Numbered from the stretch's first letter, positions 44,100 to 53,332 are shown. The stretch is 64,000 nt of DNA from Nocardiopsis sp. YSL2 (GCF_030555055.1 NZ_JAMOAO010000001.1:5332001-5396000); one strand, 5' to 3'. The notes: generated by a model from the sequence alone, not told the origin. Made by a program: numbers and translations.

Positions 44100-44951
44100 A
44101 TGTCCCACTCCGCCCCCGCAACGAAGCTCGCCCAGCTCCTCGCCGCGTTCCCTGAACTACGCGAGCATGGAAAACCCGCGCTCCTGCTCCACCCCCACCT
44201 GGGCGATCCCAAGCCCGAGGACAGCTCGGTCGGCGGCCCGCTTCTGTGGCCCACCGGTGAGCCCTGGCCCACCTGCGACCTCCTCCACCACGGCTACGGC
44301 CTCCGTGATGGTGCCGTCGAGGGCCGTTTCGACGAACCCATCGCCCTGCACCCGGTCCTCCAACTCTTCGCCGGCGACCTGCCCGACGGGCACACCCTTC
44401 CCGGGAACGCCGAACTCCTCCAGGTCCTGTGGTGCCCCAGCGACCACCCCGAGCCACCGGACGCCGACGGCCACGGCTACACCCCCTGGCTCACCATGCG
44501 CTGGCGGCACGACACCACAGACCTGCGACCCCTTGAGGAGCAGCCCTACCCCCACACCAGCGCCAGGGACTACATGCTCCCGCCCTGCGTCGTGGCCATC
44601 GAGGAGATCACCGACTACCCCTCCGACGCCTTCCTCCCCGAAGAGCTCGCCGACCGCATCGAGGAATGGGAAGACGACGTCCCCCAAGCCGGACACGTGA
44701 TCCCCAGGCCCAGCTACTTCGACGACGTCGCCCATCGACCGGGGATGAAGTTCGGCGGTTACCAGCCATGGGGCCTCACCGACCCCTCCCCGGTGGAATG
44801 CGACTGCGGTACCCCCATGGAACACCTGCTCCAGATCGACAGCATGGAACCAGGCGGACTGGAAAGACTGGTCATCAGCCGCGGCTATTCCCTCGGTCTC
44901 CACTACTGTCCGACCTCCCCGGACCATCCCCACCACACCGTCATGCAGTAG
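44100..44951 (+). CDS. Hypothetical protein (YwqG/DUF1963-like)
   Basis: The 283-aa protein has FPELREHGKPALLLHPHLGD, SVGGPLLWPTGEPWPTC, then LLQVLWCPSDHPEPP and, near the C-terminus, GMKFGGYQPWGLTDPSPVEC plus CDCGTPMEHLLQID. The GGxPxWPxxxxWPxC pattern and paired Cys resemble YwqG/DUF1963-type proteins of unknown function, at modest confidence. It is a tandem duplicate of the frameshifted 43121 gene, with 87 nt between. The cluster of orphan small proteins suggests an immunity role (inference). Confidence 0.65.
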   Translation: MSHSAPATKLAQLLAAFPELREHGKPALLLHPHLGDPKPEDSSVGGPLLWPTGEPWPTCDLLHHGYGLRDGAVEGRFDEPIALHPVLQLFAGDLPDGHTLPGNAELLQVLWCPSDHPEPPDADGHGYTPWLTMRWRHDTTDLRPLEEQPYPHTSARDYMLPPCVVAIEEITDYPSDAFLPEELADRIEEWEDDVPQAGHVIPRPSYFDDVAHRPGMKFGGYQPWGLTDPSPVECDCGTPMEHLLQIDSMEPGGLERLVISRGYSLGLHYCPTSPDHPHHTVMQ

Positions 44952-44999
44952 CTCCGAGCACGTGCTGATACGAAGCGGACACAACAGGAGAATGCCGAC

Positions 45000-45695
45000 A
45001 TGCTCGATGCGATCGAAGCCATTGACTGGCGTTCCGTCCCCGGCCCCGCGGACTACTACCGCCCCGAAGCCGCCCGGGAGGGCCTTCACGACCTCGCCCG
45101 CGCCCGGGGACACACAGAGGCGGCATCAGCGGCATCCCGCCTGGCGGGGGGAGGGGTCATCCATGACCACAGCGGAACGGTCTTCCCCGCAGCCGTGCCA
45201 GCGGCCCCGCTCCTGCTCCAGATCGCGCAGGAGCGCACCGGTGCAACACAGGTGGCCGCGCTGGAACTCGTCGAGAATGCGCTGAATTTCCGTCCGTGGC
45301 CCGGATTCGTGCGCACCCGGCGGGGAGTCCGTCTGTGCTGCGCGATCGCCCATCATCTCCACGCACGCGCCCCGGCCCTGGACCAACTCCGCGCCGGAGG
45401 CCGCTCCCTGCTCACCACGGCACGAAACCATTGGCGTATGGACATCGAGGAAACCTGCGCGGAAGGCACCGACACCCTGGTATTCGGAACCGTGACCGGA
45501 TCGCTGGCGGAGTTCCCCCAAGCAGCGGAACTCCACACCGATAGAGGCACGACCCACGTAAGTACCATGTTGGAGTATCCGGTGACCGACGAGCACGGAC
45601 AGATATGTGTTCGCCTGGTCGGCTCAGAGCTGGCAAGGCTGCACACCGGCGCTACTGTGTACAGCGCATCCTGCGGCGAATACCACACACAATGA
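45000..45695 (+). CDS. Hypothetical protein, 231 aa
   Basis: ATG 45000 follows ACAGGAGAATGCCGAC. The N-terminal half is helical (IEAIDWRSVPGPADYYRPEA, TQVAALELVENALNFR), and looks HEAT-like. The C-terminal half (IEETCAEGTDTLVFGTVTGS, MLEYPVTDEHGQICVRLVGS) is beta-rich. It follows the YwqG-like gene by 48 nt in the same direction and may form an operon with it. The function is unknown. Confidence 0.6.
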   Translation: MLDAIEAIDWRSVPGPADYYRPEAAREGLHDLARARGHTEAASAASRLAGGGVIHDHSGTVFPAAVPAAPLLLQIAQERTGATQVAALELVENALNFRPWPGFVRTRRGVRLCCAIAHHLHARAPALDQLRAGGRSLLTTARNHWRMDIEETCAEGTDTLVFGTVTGSLAEFPQAAELHTDRGTTHVSTMLEYPVTDEHGQICVRLVGSELARLHTGATVYSASCGEYHTQ

Positions 45696-45700
45696 TCAGC

Positions 45701-45825
45701 CCCTTGATCCGATGCAATGGCGACCTCGGGCATGAGGAAACACGAGGCAAGGACGGGTGAAACCGACTGCTGCCTTGGGGTGAGGGTCGGCCTCTCGCTT
45801 CTGGTGTGCTCGCCGGTCCGGCTAC
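45701..45825. repeat. Dispersed repeat family B, copy 3
   Basis: CCTTGATCCGATG, ACCTCGGGCATGAGGAAAC, CTGCCTTGGGGTGAGGGTCG and CTGGTGTGCTCGCCGGTCCG match copy 1 closely (the GGTGAGGGTCGGCCTCTCGC block is identical). It begins five nt after the stop of the preceding gene. Confidence 0.65.
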
Positions 45826-45929
45826 AGCCACCGATACCTTCACCCGCGCCGACCGCCCCCACCTCGTTGTGCGGGTGCGCTGCCCGCGTCACCGAGCTGC
45901 GCACTGGGAGGGTGTCGTGGTGGACCCGT

Positions 45930-46080
45930 GGCTTACGCGGCGACCTCGATGGAGGCCCCAGCGCAAGGTCCAGTACAGGTGCGGACCTCTCGGAGCATTC
46001 TGCCCACCCGCGACCCTGCGGCAGGGGCGCCCAGCGTGTCCAGTGACCGCCCACCAGCGCCCCACCCCATGGCTGCTCCA
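45930..46080. repeat. Repeat A, partial copy 4
   Basis: GCGCAAGGTCCAGTACAGGT, CTCGGAGCATTCTGCCCACC and GCGACCCTGCG match the distal end of repeat A (19180-19240). It directly follows repeat B3, so remnants of two element types lie together. The rest of the gap to 46253 shows nothing recognisable. Confidence 0.5.
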
Positions 46081-46253
46081 ACGCCCCCCGTGGAACCACT
46101 CGGCCCGAACGATCACGCCCGCGTCATCCGCCACCTACTCACCCACCTCCTCGGCACCGGAGGTAGGGAAAGGGGCGTACCTGGCGCATACCGGCCGAGG
46201 CCGCGCCTGACGTGTAGCCCCGTGCTCGTACGAGCGTGTCATAGCGGATAGGA

Positions 46254-46273
46254 TGTTCAGAATATTCTGAACA
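46254..46273. promoter_or_regulatory. Perfect 20-bp palindrome, MarR-type operator
   Basis: TGTTCAGAATATTCTGAACA is a perfect palindrome ending 22 nt before the regulator start codon. Its size and symmetry fit the winged-helix dimer encoded next, so it is probably an autoregulatory site also controlling the glycosyltransferase. Confidence 0.75.
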
Positions 46274-46295
46274 TGCAATCCGATGGAGGTGCGGG

Positions 46296-46763
46296 ATGGA
46301 GGCTGAAGTCGGCCGACGGTATGCCGAGGAGGTCGGAATCGCGCTCGCGCAGATGGGGACCACTCCGGCCTTCGGCACCCTGTTGGGCTGGTTGCTCATC
46401 TGCGACCCGCCGAGCCAGACGACCACACAGCTCCGTGAAGCCGTCGGGCTCTCCAAGGCGTCGGTCTCGACCGGGATGCGCGCTCTCGAACAGTCCGGTC
46501 TGGTGCGTAGGGTGCCGACGAGCGGCCGTGGCCACGCCTACGAGATCCACCCGGACGCGTTCACCCGCACGATCGACCCGACCGCCAAGATGCGGGCCTT
46601 CATCGACGTGATGCAACGCGGGATCGACCTGATCGGCGACCCGGACGCCCCGCAGGCCCGCAGACTGCGTCACACCCGGGACTTCTACGCCTACATGGTC
46701 GAACGCATCCCGGCGCTGATGGAGGAGTTCCACGAGCACGTCGCGAATGAGAGAGAAGGATAG
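46296..46763 (+). CDS. MarR/GbsR-type transcriptional regulator
   Basis: The 155-aa protein has a central winged helix: TTTQLREAVGLSKASVSTGM (recognition helix), RALEQSGLVRRVPTSGRGHA (wing). Flanking helices form the dimer interface (MRAFIDVMQRGIDLIGDPDA, RDFYAYMVERIPALMEEFHE). This matches GbsR/MarR-type repressors. The preceding palindrome and the two-nt gap to the glycosyltransferase gene make it the likely repressor of a two-gene operon. The ATG follows GGAGGTGCGGG. Confidence 0.85.
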   Translation: MEAEVGRRYAEEVGIALAQMGTTPAFGTLLGWLLICDPPSQTTTQLREAVGLSKASVSTGMRALEQSGLVRRVPTSGRGHAYEIHPDAFTRTIDPTAKMRAFIDVMQRGIDLIGDPDAPQARRLRHTRDFYAYMVERIPALMEEFHEHVANEREG

Positions 46764-46765
46764 CG

Positions 46766-48052
46766 ATGCCGAAGATCCTCCTGGTGACCGTCGGGTCGCG
46801 TGGCGACGTCCAGCCGTACGTCGCCCTTGGCCACAGCCTGCAGGCAGCCGGGCACGACGTCACCGTCGCGACCTGCGAACGCTTCCAGTCGTTCGTCACC
46901 GGACACGGCCTCGCCTTCGGGTCGCTGAGCGACGGCTTCATGGAGCTCATCGATTCCCAGGAGGGCCGGACCGCGATGGACGACGCCTCCGGCGTCCTCG
47001 GGCTCGTCCGCATGAACATCCAGCTCGCCCGTAAGGCCGGCCTGATCAACCGGGAGCTGATGAGCGATGTATGGAGGGTCGCGCGCAGCGTCGAGCCCGA
47101 CATCGTCGTCTACCACCCCAAGGCGCTCGCCGGCCCGCACGTCGCCGAGGCGCTCGGCGTACCGGCGGTGCTCGCGGTCCCCGTCCCGGTCGCGGTGCCG
47201 ACCGGCGCATTCCCGGTCGTAGGCATGCCGAACCTGCCGCTCGGAGCCTGGTACAACCGGCTGACCTACCGCTTGGTCGCCGCCGGCTACAAGGGCTACA
47301 ACAAAATGGTCAACACCTTCCGACGCGACGCTCTCGGTCTCGGCGTGGTCAAGGGCGCCGCGATGGCCACACACCGTCCCGGGGGCCAGCCGACCCCGGT
47401 CCTGCACGGCATCAGCAGACACGTTGTGCCCCGACCCGCAGACTGGCCCGAGCATGCGGACCTGACCGGCTACTGGTTCCTCGACGGCACGGACGACTGG
47501 ACGCCGCCGACCGATCTCGTCGACTTTCTCGCGGCCGGGGAACCACCGGTGTACGTCGGTTTCGGCAGCATGGCCGGCCGTGACCCGAAGCGCGTGACCG
47601 GGAGCGTCGTCGGGGCACTCCGACTGGCCGGCGTGCGCGGCATCATCGCCACCGGATGGGGCGGCCTGGAGCCCGTGGACCTGCCTGACACGGTGCTGCG
47701 CATCACCGAGGTCCCACACGACTGGCTCCTGCCCCGCGTGTCCGCCGTCGTCCACCACGGTGGAGCGGGCACCACCGCCGCCGCCCTGCGCGCGGGCAAG
47801 CCCGCGGTGATCTGCCCCTTCATCGTCGACCAGTTCTTCTGGGGGCGGCAGGTGGCCGCGCTCGGCGCCGGCAGCACTCCGATCCCGCAGGCGAAGCTGA
47901 CGGCTCAGCGGCTCGCCGACGCCCTGCGCGAAGTGACCACCAGCACCCGCGTCCAGCACACGGCGGCCGAGATCGGACGCCGGATCGCCGCAGAGAACGG
48001 GGCGGCTGACGCTGTGGCGCGGATCGAGGCGATCATGAGCCGGACCTCATGA
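46766..48052 (+). CDS. UDP-glycosyltransferase-like protein (GT1 family)
   Basis: The 428-aa protein is a GT-B glycosyltransferase of the MGT/sterol type. The N-terminal ILLVTVGSRGDVQPYVALGH is the acceptor-domain signature; the C-terminal part has VYVGFGSMAGRDPKRV, VPHDWLLPRVSAVVHHGGAG and the donor-binding HHGGAGTTAAALRAGKPAVI with PFIVDQFFWGRQV. Such enzymes glycosylate hydrophobic natural products or drugs and often confer resistance. Its coupling to a MarR-type regulator supports an inducible detoxification role (inference). Confidence 0.88.
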   Translation: MPKILLVTVGSRGDVQPYVALGHSLQAAGHDVTVATCERFQSFVTGHGLAFGSLSDGFMELIDSQEGRTAMDDASGVLGLVRMNIQLARKAGLINRELMSDVWRVARSVEPDIVVYHPKALAGPHVAEALGVPAVLAVPVPVAVPTGAFPVVGMPNLPLGAWYNRLTYRLVAAGYKGYNKMVNTFRRDALGLGVVKGAAMATHRPGGQPTPVLHGISRHVVPRPADWPEHADLTGYWFLDGTDDWTPPTDLVDFLAAGEPPVYVGFGSMAGRDPKRVTGSVVGALRLAGVRGIIATGWGGLEPVDLPDTVLRITEVPHDWLLPRVSAVVHHGGAGTTAAALRAGKPAVICPFIVDQFFWGRQVAALGAGSTPIPQAKLTAQRLADALREVTTSTRVQHTAAEIGRRIAAENGAADAVARIEAIMSRTS

Positions 48053-48176
48053 GACGAAGACCGACGGCCTGGCGGTCACATCTGGCGTGACTGGCTCGGG
48101 CGGGTCCGGCACTCACCACGGCCTCCACCGCACGCGGCGCCGAACGATCCGACCGACGTTCGCGCGCTGCCACTCG

Positions 48177-50750
48177 TCACGCTTGGCCGGAGCGCTCCTC
48201 TGTGGAAGGGAGGTCCTCGTTCGGGGGCGGCTCCGCATCGGCCGGTTCCGGGTCGAGGGCGATGGCGGGGTCGGGACCGTCGTCGTCCGCAGGGGGTTCC
48301 GGGTGCCGGGCCTGCGCCGGTTCGGCGGGTGCGTCGCCGCGAACGTCCGATGGCAGGTCGTTGTCACCGTCGGGCTCGTTGGGGGTGGTGGGCTCGGACG
48401 TGGTGTCGTCGACCCGGACACCGGTCGCCGGGATGTCAGGCTCCGTGGCCGGTGCGGGTACAGGAGCGGACTCGGCGGCCGATGGTTCCTTGCTGGGCCC
48501 GGCATCCCCAGGTGCAGGAACAGGGCGGTCGTCCTCGGAAGCCTCGGTCTCCTCCGGTTCTGCTGGTTCCACCTGTTCTGCCGGGACCCCCGCTTCTGTG
48601 TCCGCTGAGGCGGCCGGGCCTGTGCTTGCGGGGTCGGGGGCGGCCGTGGACGCGCCGACGGCGACCGCCTGCGGCCTGTGGGCCGAGGCGCGGCGGGCGC
48701 GCCAGACGAAGAAGGCCCAGACGGCCAGCGACAGGCCCCCGAAGCCGATGAAGAGCGAGGCCGTCGCCAGCAGGGAGCCGGGGACGGTCTTGCCCGCCAC
48801 CTGGTCGGGGTGCATGTGGAGCAGGTAGACGAAGACGAACAGGCCCGGAACGAAGGCCAGGGCCCAGTGGAGTCGGCCCCAGCGCCAGAGCCGGTGGCCG
48901 TCGAGGTACCTCATCGGCAGCAGGCCGAAGACGACGGTCTGGACGCCGAGCAGGGTGACGGAGAACAGTGCCTTGTCCATGAGCTGGACGCCGAAGGGCG
49001 CCCCGCCGTCCTCCACGAGGGAGCTGAGGGAGTTCCAGAACAGGTAGCACACGATACTCAGCGCGAGGACGCTGTAGGCGCCCAGCCGGGTGGCGCGGCC
49101 CTCGTTCTCCCGGACGAAGGCGTCCTGCTCGGCCTCGGGCATCTCCAGTTTCGACCTGCGGTCGGCGATCGCGGCGAACCCGGCGATGAGACCGTAGAAG
49201 TACCCGGGCTCGAAATCGGCCGCGGCGGAGACCAGCGAGCACAGGGCGACGATCACCAGGCCGCCCGGGAGAACCTCGAAGCGGCCCGGGACCTGCGACC
49301 AGGCCCAGTCGCGGGCGTTGACCACCCACGCGTAGACCACGGTCACGACGAACACCGCGATCATCAGGCCGAGGAAGTCCAGCAGCGGTGTGGCCTCGGG
49401 GTCCGGGTTCTGGTTGAGCAGGACCGGCAGGGCGGCTGACAGGATCCAGAACACGACGAAGGCGGTCCCGGCCGCAGGGGTGAGCAGGGCCCGGCGACCG
49501 CCGCGGCGGCCGGTGATGAGGGTGCGCAGGCGCTGCCACCAGGAGCGGATCCGGCCCTGGTTGCCCTCCAGGGACTTGTTGAAGATGTCGGAGGGGAAGC
49601 CGACCAGCAGCCACACGACGGAGACGACCGCCGTGGTGACGGCGAGCGCGATGAGGAGGGTGACCGGGTCGGTGCGCAGATCCTCCAGATGGGGCACGCC
49701 GTCGCCGTCGCCCTGCGCGGCCTCCGAGGGCGCGGCGGGGGGCGCCGGGGCGGCGTACCCGTTGATGACGGGGACGGTGACCTCCCAGACGGCGGGGTCG
49801 GCGTAGGCCAGGGTGAGCATGTGCAGACCCGGTCCCGCGTCTGGGGGGAACACGACCTCCCCGTCTTTGCCTGTCCCCTCGACGGTCGCGGGTGCGCCGT
49901 CGAGTTCCGCGCGCACGTCGGCGATGTCGAGTTCGGATATGGAATAGCTGACCGGCCCGTCGGTGGGCAGGTCAGCGAGACTGAGCGGCACGCGTCCGTT
50001 CTCCACGACCGGACCGAAATCGACCGTGGTGGGGAACTCCATACCGATCGGGAGGACGTCCGTGCCGAAGCTGATGGGGAACAGCGCGGTGCCGACCTCC
50101 GCCCATTGGCCGTCGGCTGTTCGGCATTCGATCGTGATCGTGACCGTTTCCCCCGGTGGGGCGGCGAGTTCGTCCTCGAGTTCGATGACGAGGTCGTCGG
50201 GGTCGGCGTAGTGCACGGTCGGCTCGGAGAGCGGGACGGCCTCCAGCCCTTCGCCTACCGGAAATGCTCCGGTGACCTGTACTCCCCGCCCTCCCTCGGC
50301 TGAGGGGCCAACCACGTCGTCGGGAAGGGAGCAGGCGGTGGCGTCCCGGACCACGACGGTCTTGACGAAGGACCAGGTCGGGGCCCAGAACGTGTGCTCG
50401 TGAGAGGTCACCTCCCGGGCCGCGTGCTCTGCGTCGGGGGTCCCCTGGAGTTCGGGGTCCGGGCTGAACCGGTCGATGGAGGGGTCGACTGCCGGGGCGT
50501 CGGGGCCTGTGTCGACCGCTGCGGCGGGGGCGCCGCCCGGGCCCGGGGCGACCAGGACAGCGGCGAGCGCGGCGGGGAGGCAACGGACCAGGGGCGCGAG
50601 CGGGGGAGCACCGCCCGACCGCATGCCAGCGACGAAGGAGCGGCGCCGGACCCGGCCGCCCGCCCCCCGTCCACGGGCCCCACGGACGGGAGCTGTCCGG
50701 CCGCTGCCCTCCTGAGGTGTCCCGAGTTGATCATCCGATATACGCGCCAT
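48177..50750 (-). CDS. Large multi-spanning membrane protein, unknown function
   Basis: The 857-aa protein has a cleavable-type or anchoring N-terminus (about 48-75, LPAALAAVLVAPGPGGAPAA), an extracellular beta-rich domain (about 80-340; ETVTITIECRTADGQWAEVG), then eight or so membrane segments (about 365-690), including LIALAVTTAVVSVVWLLVGF and the family-like VVFGLLPMRYLDG. It ends with a 150-residue Pro/Glu/Asp/Ser-rich acidic tail. The FGLLPxRxLxG motif recurs in actinomycete envelope proteins of unknown role. The ATG follows GGGAGTCCCCCC. It is monocistronic. Confidence 0.75.
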   Translation of the reverse strand: MARISDDQLGTPQEGSGRTAPVRGARGRGAGGRVRRRSFVAGMRSGGAPPLAPLVRCLPAALAAVLVAPGPGGAPAAAVDTGPDAPAVDPSIDRFSPDPELQGTPDAEHAAREVTSHEHTFWAPTWSFVKTVVVRDATACSLPDDVVGPSAEGGRGVQVTGAFPVGEGLEAVPLSEPTVHYADPDDLVIELEDELAAPPGETVTITIECRTADGQWAEVGTALFPISFGTDVLPIGMEFPTTVDFGPVVENGRVPLSLADLPTDGPVSYSISELDIADVRAELDGAPATVEGTGKDGEVVFPPDAGPGLHMLTLAYADPAVWEVTVPVINGYAAPAPPAAPSEAAQGDGDGVPHLEDLRTDPVTLLIALAVTTAVVSVVWLLVGFPSDIFNKSLEGNQGRIRSWWQRLRTLITGRRGGRRALLTPAAGTAFVVFWILSAALPVLLNQNPDPEATPLLDFLGLMIAVFVVTVVYAWVVNARDWAWSQVPGRFEVLPGGLVIVALCSLVSAAADFEPGYFYGLIAGFAAIADRRSKLEMPEAEQDAFVRENEGRATRLGAYSVLALSIVCYLFWNSLSSLVEDGGAPFGVQLMDKALFSVTLLGVQTVVFGLLPMRYLDGHRLWRWGRLHWALAFVPGLFVFVYLLHMHPDQVAGKTVPGSLLATASLFIGFGGLSLAVWAFFVWRARRASAHRPQAVAVGASTAAPDPASTGPAASADTEAGVPAEQVEPAEPEETEASEDDRPVPAPGDAGPSKEPSAAESAPVPAPATEPDIPATGVRVDDTTSEPTTPNEPDGDNDLPSDVRGDAPAEPAQARHPEPPADDDGPDPAIALDPEPADAEPPPNEDLPSTEERSGQA

Positions 50751-51060
50751 GGGGGGACTCCCAGCCGTGTCCGACGACGGGCATGGATTTCATTATGATC
50801 AGCCGCGGTGGTTTCCGCAGGCTTTCGGTCGGAATGGGATACCCGTGTGAACGGATGTCGCGGACGGTGCCCCAGAGGACCAGCGCCCTCCCACCCGAGA
50901 GCCACAGGTACGCATCCGGCCGGGGACACCAAAGACCCCCCCGGGGTGCGTCGCCCCACCTCGTAGGAGTCACCGCATGGAGGGGACCGGGGTGGGGCCA
51001 GGGTGCGGTCGCCTCCGACCTCTCTTAGGCCGACGGCCCCTCCCGGAACCTCGTTGTACC
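50751..51060. other. Intergenic region
   Basis: This contains the promoter region of the large membrane-protein gene. No gene is supported. Confidence 0.4.
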
Positions 51061-51248
51061 GGCCGCACTGTTGTCTCGGCCGCCTCTCGTGCCACCTGCG
51101 GCAGCACACGGACTCGAACCTGCTCGGCCTGGGCGACAAGGGGTATGTGGGCCTGTCGGAGGCGGCGTTCTGCCCGTTCAAGGGCAGGGGTAAGCCGCAG
51201 TGGAAGCAGGACACCAGCTCCGACCAGGCCAAGCTCCACAGCCGTTGA
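51061..51248 (+). pseudogene. Transposase fragment (DDE, IS4/IS5-type)
   Basis: LRQHTDSNLLGLGDKGYVGL, SEAAFCPFKGRGKPQWKQDT and QAKLHSR match the region around the second catalytic Asp (GDKGYxG) of DDE_Tnp_4 transposases. Both ends are missing. Confidence 0.75.
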
Positions 51249-51563
51249 CCGAACCGTTGACGCGGGCGCTAGTGGGCAAGTCCCCATCGGCGGGTGTGAA
51301 GGTGTCGGCGCTGTTGGTGATGGTGGGCGCTCGGCCACGCTCGTAGGCTCCGTTGTCGGGGGAGCCCTCGATGTCGGGTGTGCGGTCCCCGCTACCGGTG
51401 AGGTTGAGCGCCCGGTCCGGGGTGGGCACGGGAGCGTTGGCGGACTCCCTGAGAGCCTCCTTTCCAAGGGGCCGCTCGGGCTCCCCAGAGGGGTGGTGGC
51501 GCAGGACGTCGGCCCTTCTGTGGGGCGAGGAGAAGCGTCGGCGCAGGATGGGACAATCCGGGA
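51249..51563. other. Intergenic, possible relic of a secreted protein
   Basis: The minus strand reads a Pro/Ser/Asp/Gly-rich run (NLTGSGDRTPDIEGSPDNGA, YERGRAPTITNSADTFTPAD) without a start or recognisable domain. It may be a remnant of a low-complexity toxin or surface protein. Confidence 0.3.
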
Positions 51564-52031
51564 ATGCGACTGACAATCGACCCTGACCGCCAGGTCACCC
51601 CTTTCACGTGCGGCCACTGCGACTCCGAGCACCTGCGGATCTGCGGCTTCGTCAACAGCGAGCACGGCGCGTTCGCGATCTACTACGCCCACCTCTACAA
51701 CCACGGTGACGTGCACGAGGCCTTCATCGACGTCGTCATGGACGATGTCTGGACCCCCGGCAATCCCTTGGAGCCCAGTCCCAACCGGACCACCTTCGGC
51801 TGCCGGGTCGGCCCGGTAGAGGGTTCCCCCGCTCCCGCGTGCTCGCTCATCCAAGCGGCCCAATTCCACGAGGGAGACCCCTTCTACGGTGACCGGCTCG
51901 ACCGTGAGAAGGCCCTACCGCACCCGTGGCTGCCCCTGTTCTGGGAAACCACCGACCATCTCCTCGAACACGAGCCGGACGTGAACGGGCACGTGTACTG
52001 CGTCAACGCCGCTCCGCACGAAGGCCGATGA
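51564..52031 (+). CDS. Hypothetical protein, 155 aa
   Basis: ATG 51564 starts a protein with an N-terminal CGHCDSEHLRICGF (possible zinc knuckle), VNSEHGAFAIYYAHLYNHGD, VHEAFIDVVMDDVWTPGN and C-terminal HPWLPLFWETTDHLLEHEPD. It looks like a compact beta-rich cytosolic protein of the immunity type; no family is named. Upstream GGGACAATCCGGGA could serve as a weak binding site. Confidence 0.6.
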   Translation: MRLTIDPDRQVTPFTCGHCDSEHLRICGFVNSEHGAFAIYYAHLYNHGDVHEAFIDVVMDDVWTPGNPLEPSPNRTTFGCRVGPVEGSPAPACSLIQAAQFHEGDPFYGDRLDREKALPHPWLPLFWETTDHLLEHEPDVNGHVYCVNAAPHEGR

Positions 52032-52289
52032 GATAGCCGGCACCACGGTCCGGTGAACGACGCCGTCCAGGGCGTTCTCACAGTCGGGAACACGGATCGG
52101 GACGTCGTGGAGTCGTGTTGCTTCCTCGACTGGCTCGGCGCCCCCCTGGGCGGCGCCCTCCCGCACTCCGAGGCGGACATCGGCAAGCACTACCAGGGGC
52201 CGGCCTCGGTCCGCACCGCCAACTTGAACACCCACAGAGTGTGATACGTGCCAGGCGCAGTGCTACTTGCCCGGACGTATGGGATGAGC

Positions 52290-52781
52290 TCAAGGCCAAG
52301 GGGAAAGTCCTTCGTCTGTGTGGATGCACAGCAGATCCCGATCCGCCATGACAGCTTGCTGAACACCCTCCTCCGGTGAACCGCCCAAAAGCCAGACATA
52401 GCCGAGCCCGCCGGCCATCATGCGCCCAGAAGCCGTCAGGAACACAGAACTGTAGCTCAACCACTCCCCAACAGGAAAGCAGGGTTCCCCGACCAGGCTC
52501 GACATCTCATCAAAGAAGGAAATTCCCATAGCATCTGCAGAAAATGGGTCTATATTCAGGGCTTCATGGTTTCCAAAACGAGCCTCTTTGTTCGGGATGG
52601 GTTCAATGGCAAGCCCTCCCAGCTCTCCAAGGAAATCCAGGGCCGTTTGGTTTTCAGGATACCCCTTGCTGCGCAGTTCGTCATACCATGATTGCGCACC
52701 CTCTAGAAGCCTTCCTGGATGCCATCCCGCATCCTCCATGGCCATCAGGGTGTCCCGATTAATTCTCGTGATATTTAGCAT
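52290..52781 (-). CDS. SUKH-3-like immunity protein
   Basis: The 163-aa protein has the SUKH-3 layout: LMAMEDAGWHPGRLLEGAQS (AGWxPGR motif), LDFLGELGGLAIEP, then FPVGEWLSYSSVFLTASGRM and GLGYVWLLGGSPEEGVQQAV. SUKH-family proteins neutralise polymorphic toxins, and orphan copies are common in immunity arrays. Its base composition is AT-richer than its neighbours, suggesting independent transfer. No toxin gene is adjacent. Confidence 0.75.
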   Translation of the reverse strand: MLNITRINRDTLMAMEDAGWHPGRLLEGAQSWYDELRSKGYPENQTALDFLGELGGLAIEPIPNKEARFGNHEALNIDPFSADAMGISFFDEMSSLVGEPCFPVGEWLSYSSVFLTASGRMMAGGLGYVWLLGGSPEEGVQQAVMADRDLLCIHTDEGLSPWP

Positions 52782-53280
52782 TCAGTCTTCAATATGAAAC
52801 GATCAATCTATCGAGCAGAGTTCGGCACCTGCACCACGGGACTGCAGAGCGTCCAGGCTCAGCTCATTCGACGTGCGGACGGCGGGAGGTGATCCCGGCA
52901 CTTGAGGATATACAAACCAGGGTGCAGGGTGGAACTATGGGTTCCAAGGTCGGGAAACAGGCGTGACTCCCGACACGAGATCCCGCGCGGCTGCACGAAC
53001 TTCATCCGCAGGATGCTCTGACATGACGAGTCGAGCTGCTGTCTGTACGCCGACGGCTTCCGTTAGCCGTTCGAACAAGGTCGTCACCAGAGTCGGCACG
53101 GGAATGTGAAACGTGCGGCGAGCGCAGCTTCGCGGACTCTGGTTCTACGCGCGGTGAGCGCTTGTGGATCGACGTGTGTGATGCCTTGACCAGCGATAGT
53201 CGCAAGCACGTTCGTGACTTTCGCCCCGTCCACGGCGCCGGAGAGAGGGCGTACCCCACTCGCGGTGTGCGGGGACGGCC
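52782..53280. other. Relic DNA between SUKH-3 gene and lipoprotein terminator
   Basis: Near 52870-52900, GGACGGCGGGAGGTGATCCCGG matches the IS relic block at 30.7 and 14.97 kb. The minus strand at 53084-53250 reads VTNVLATIAGQGITHVDPQA without a start or known domain. I see no intact gene. Confidence 0.4.
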
Positions 53281-53317
53281 CGGCCCGTGGCCGGAGCGGT
53301 GTCCGGGCCACGGGCCG
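53281..53317 (-). terminator. Terminator after the FecB-like gene
   Basis: CGGCCCGTGGCC and GGCCACGGGCCG form a perfect 12-bp stem with a 13-nt loop, 16 nt after the stop of the lipoprotein gene. It marks the end of the leftward five-gene operon. Confidence 0.8.
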
Positions 53318-53332
53318 AGGCCGATCGTCAGG

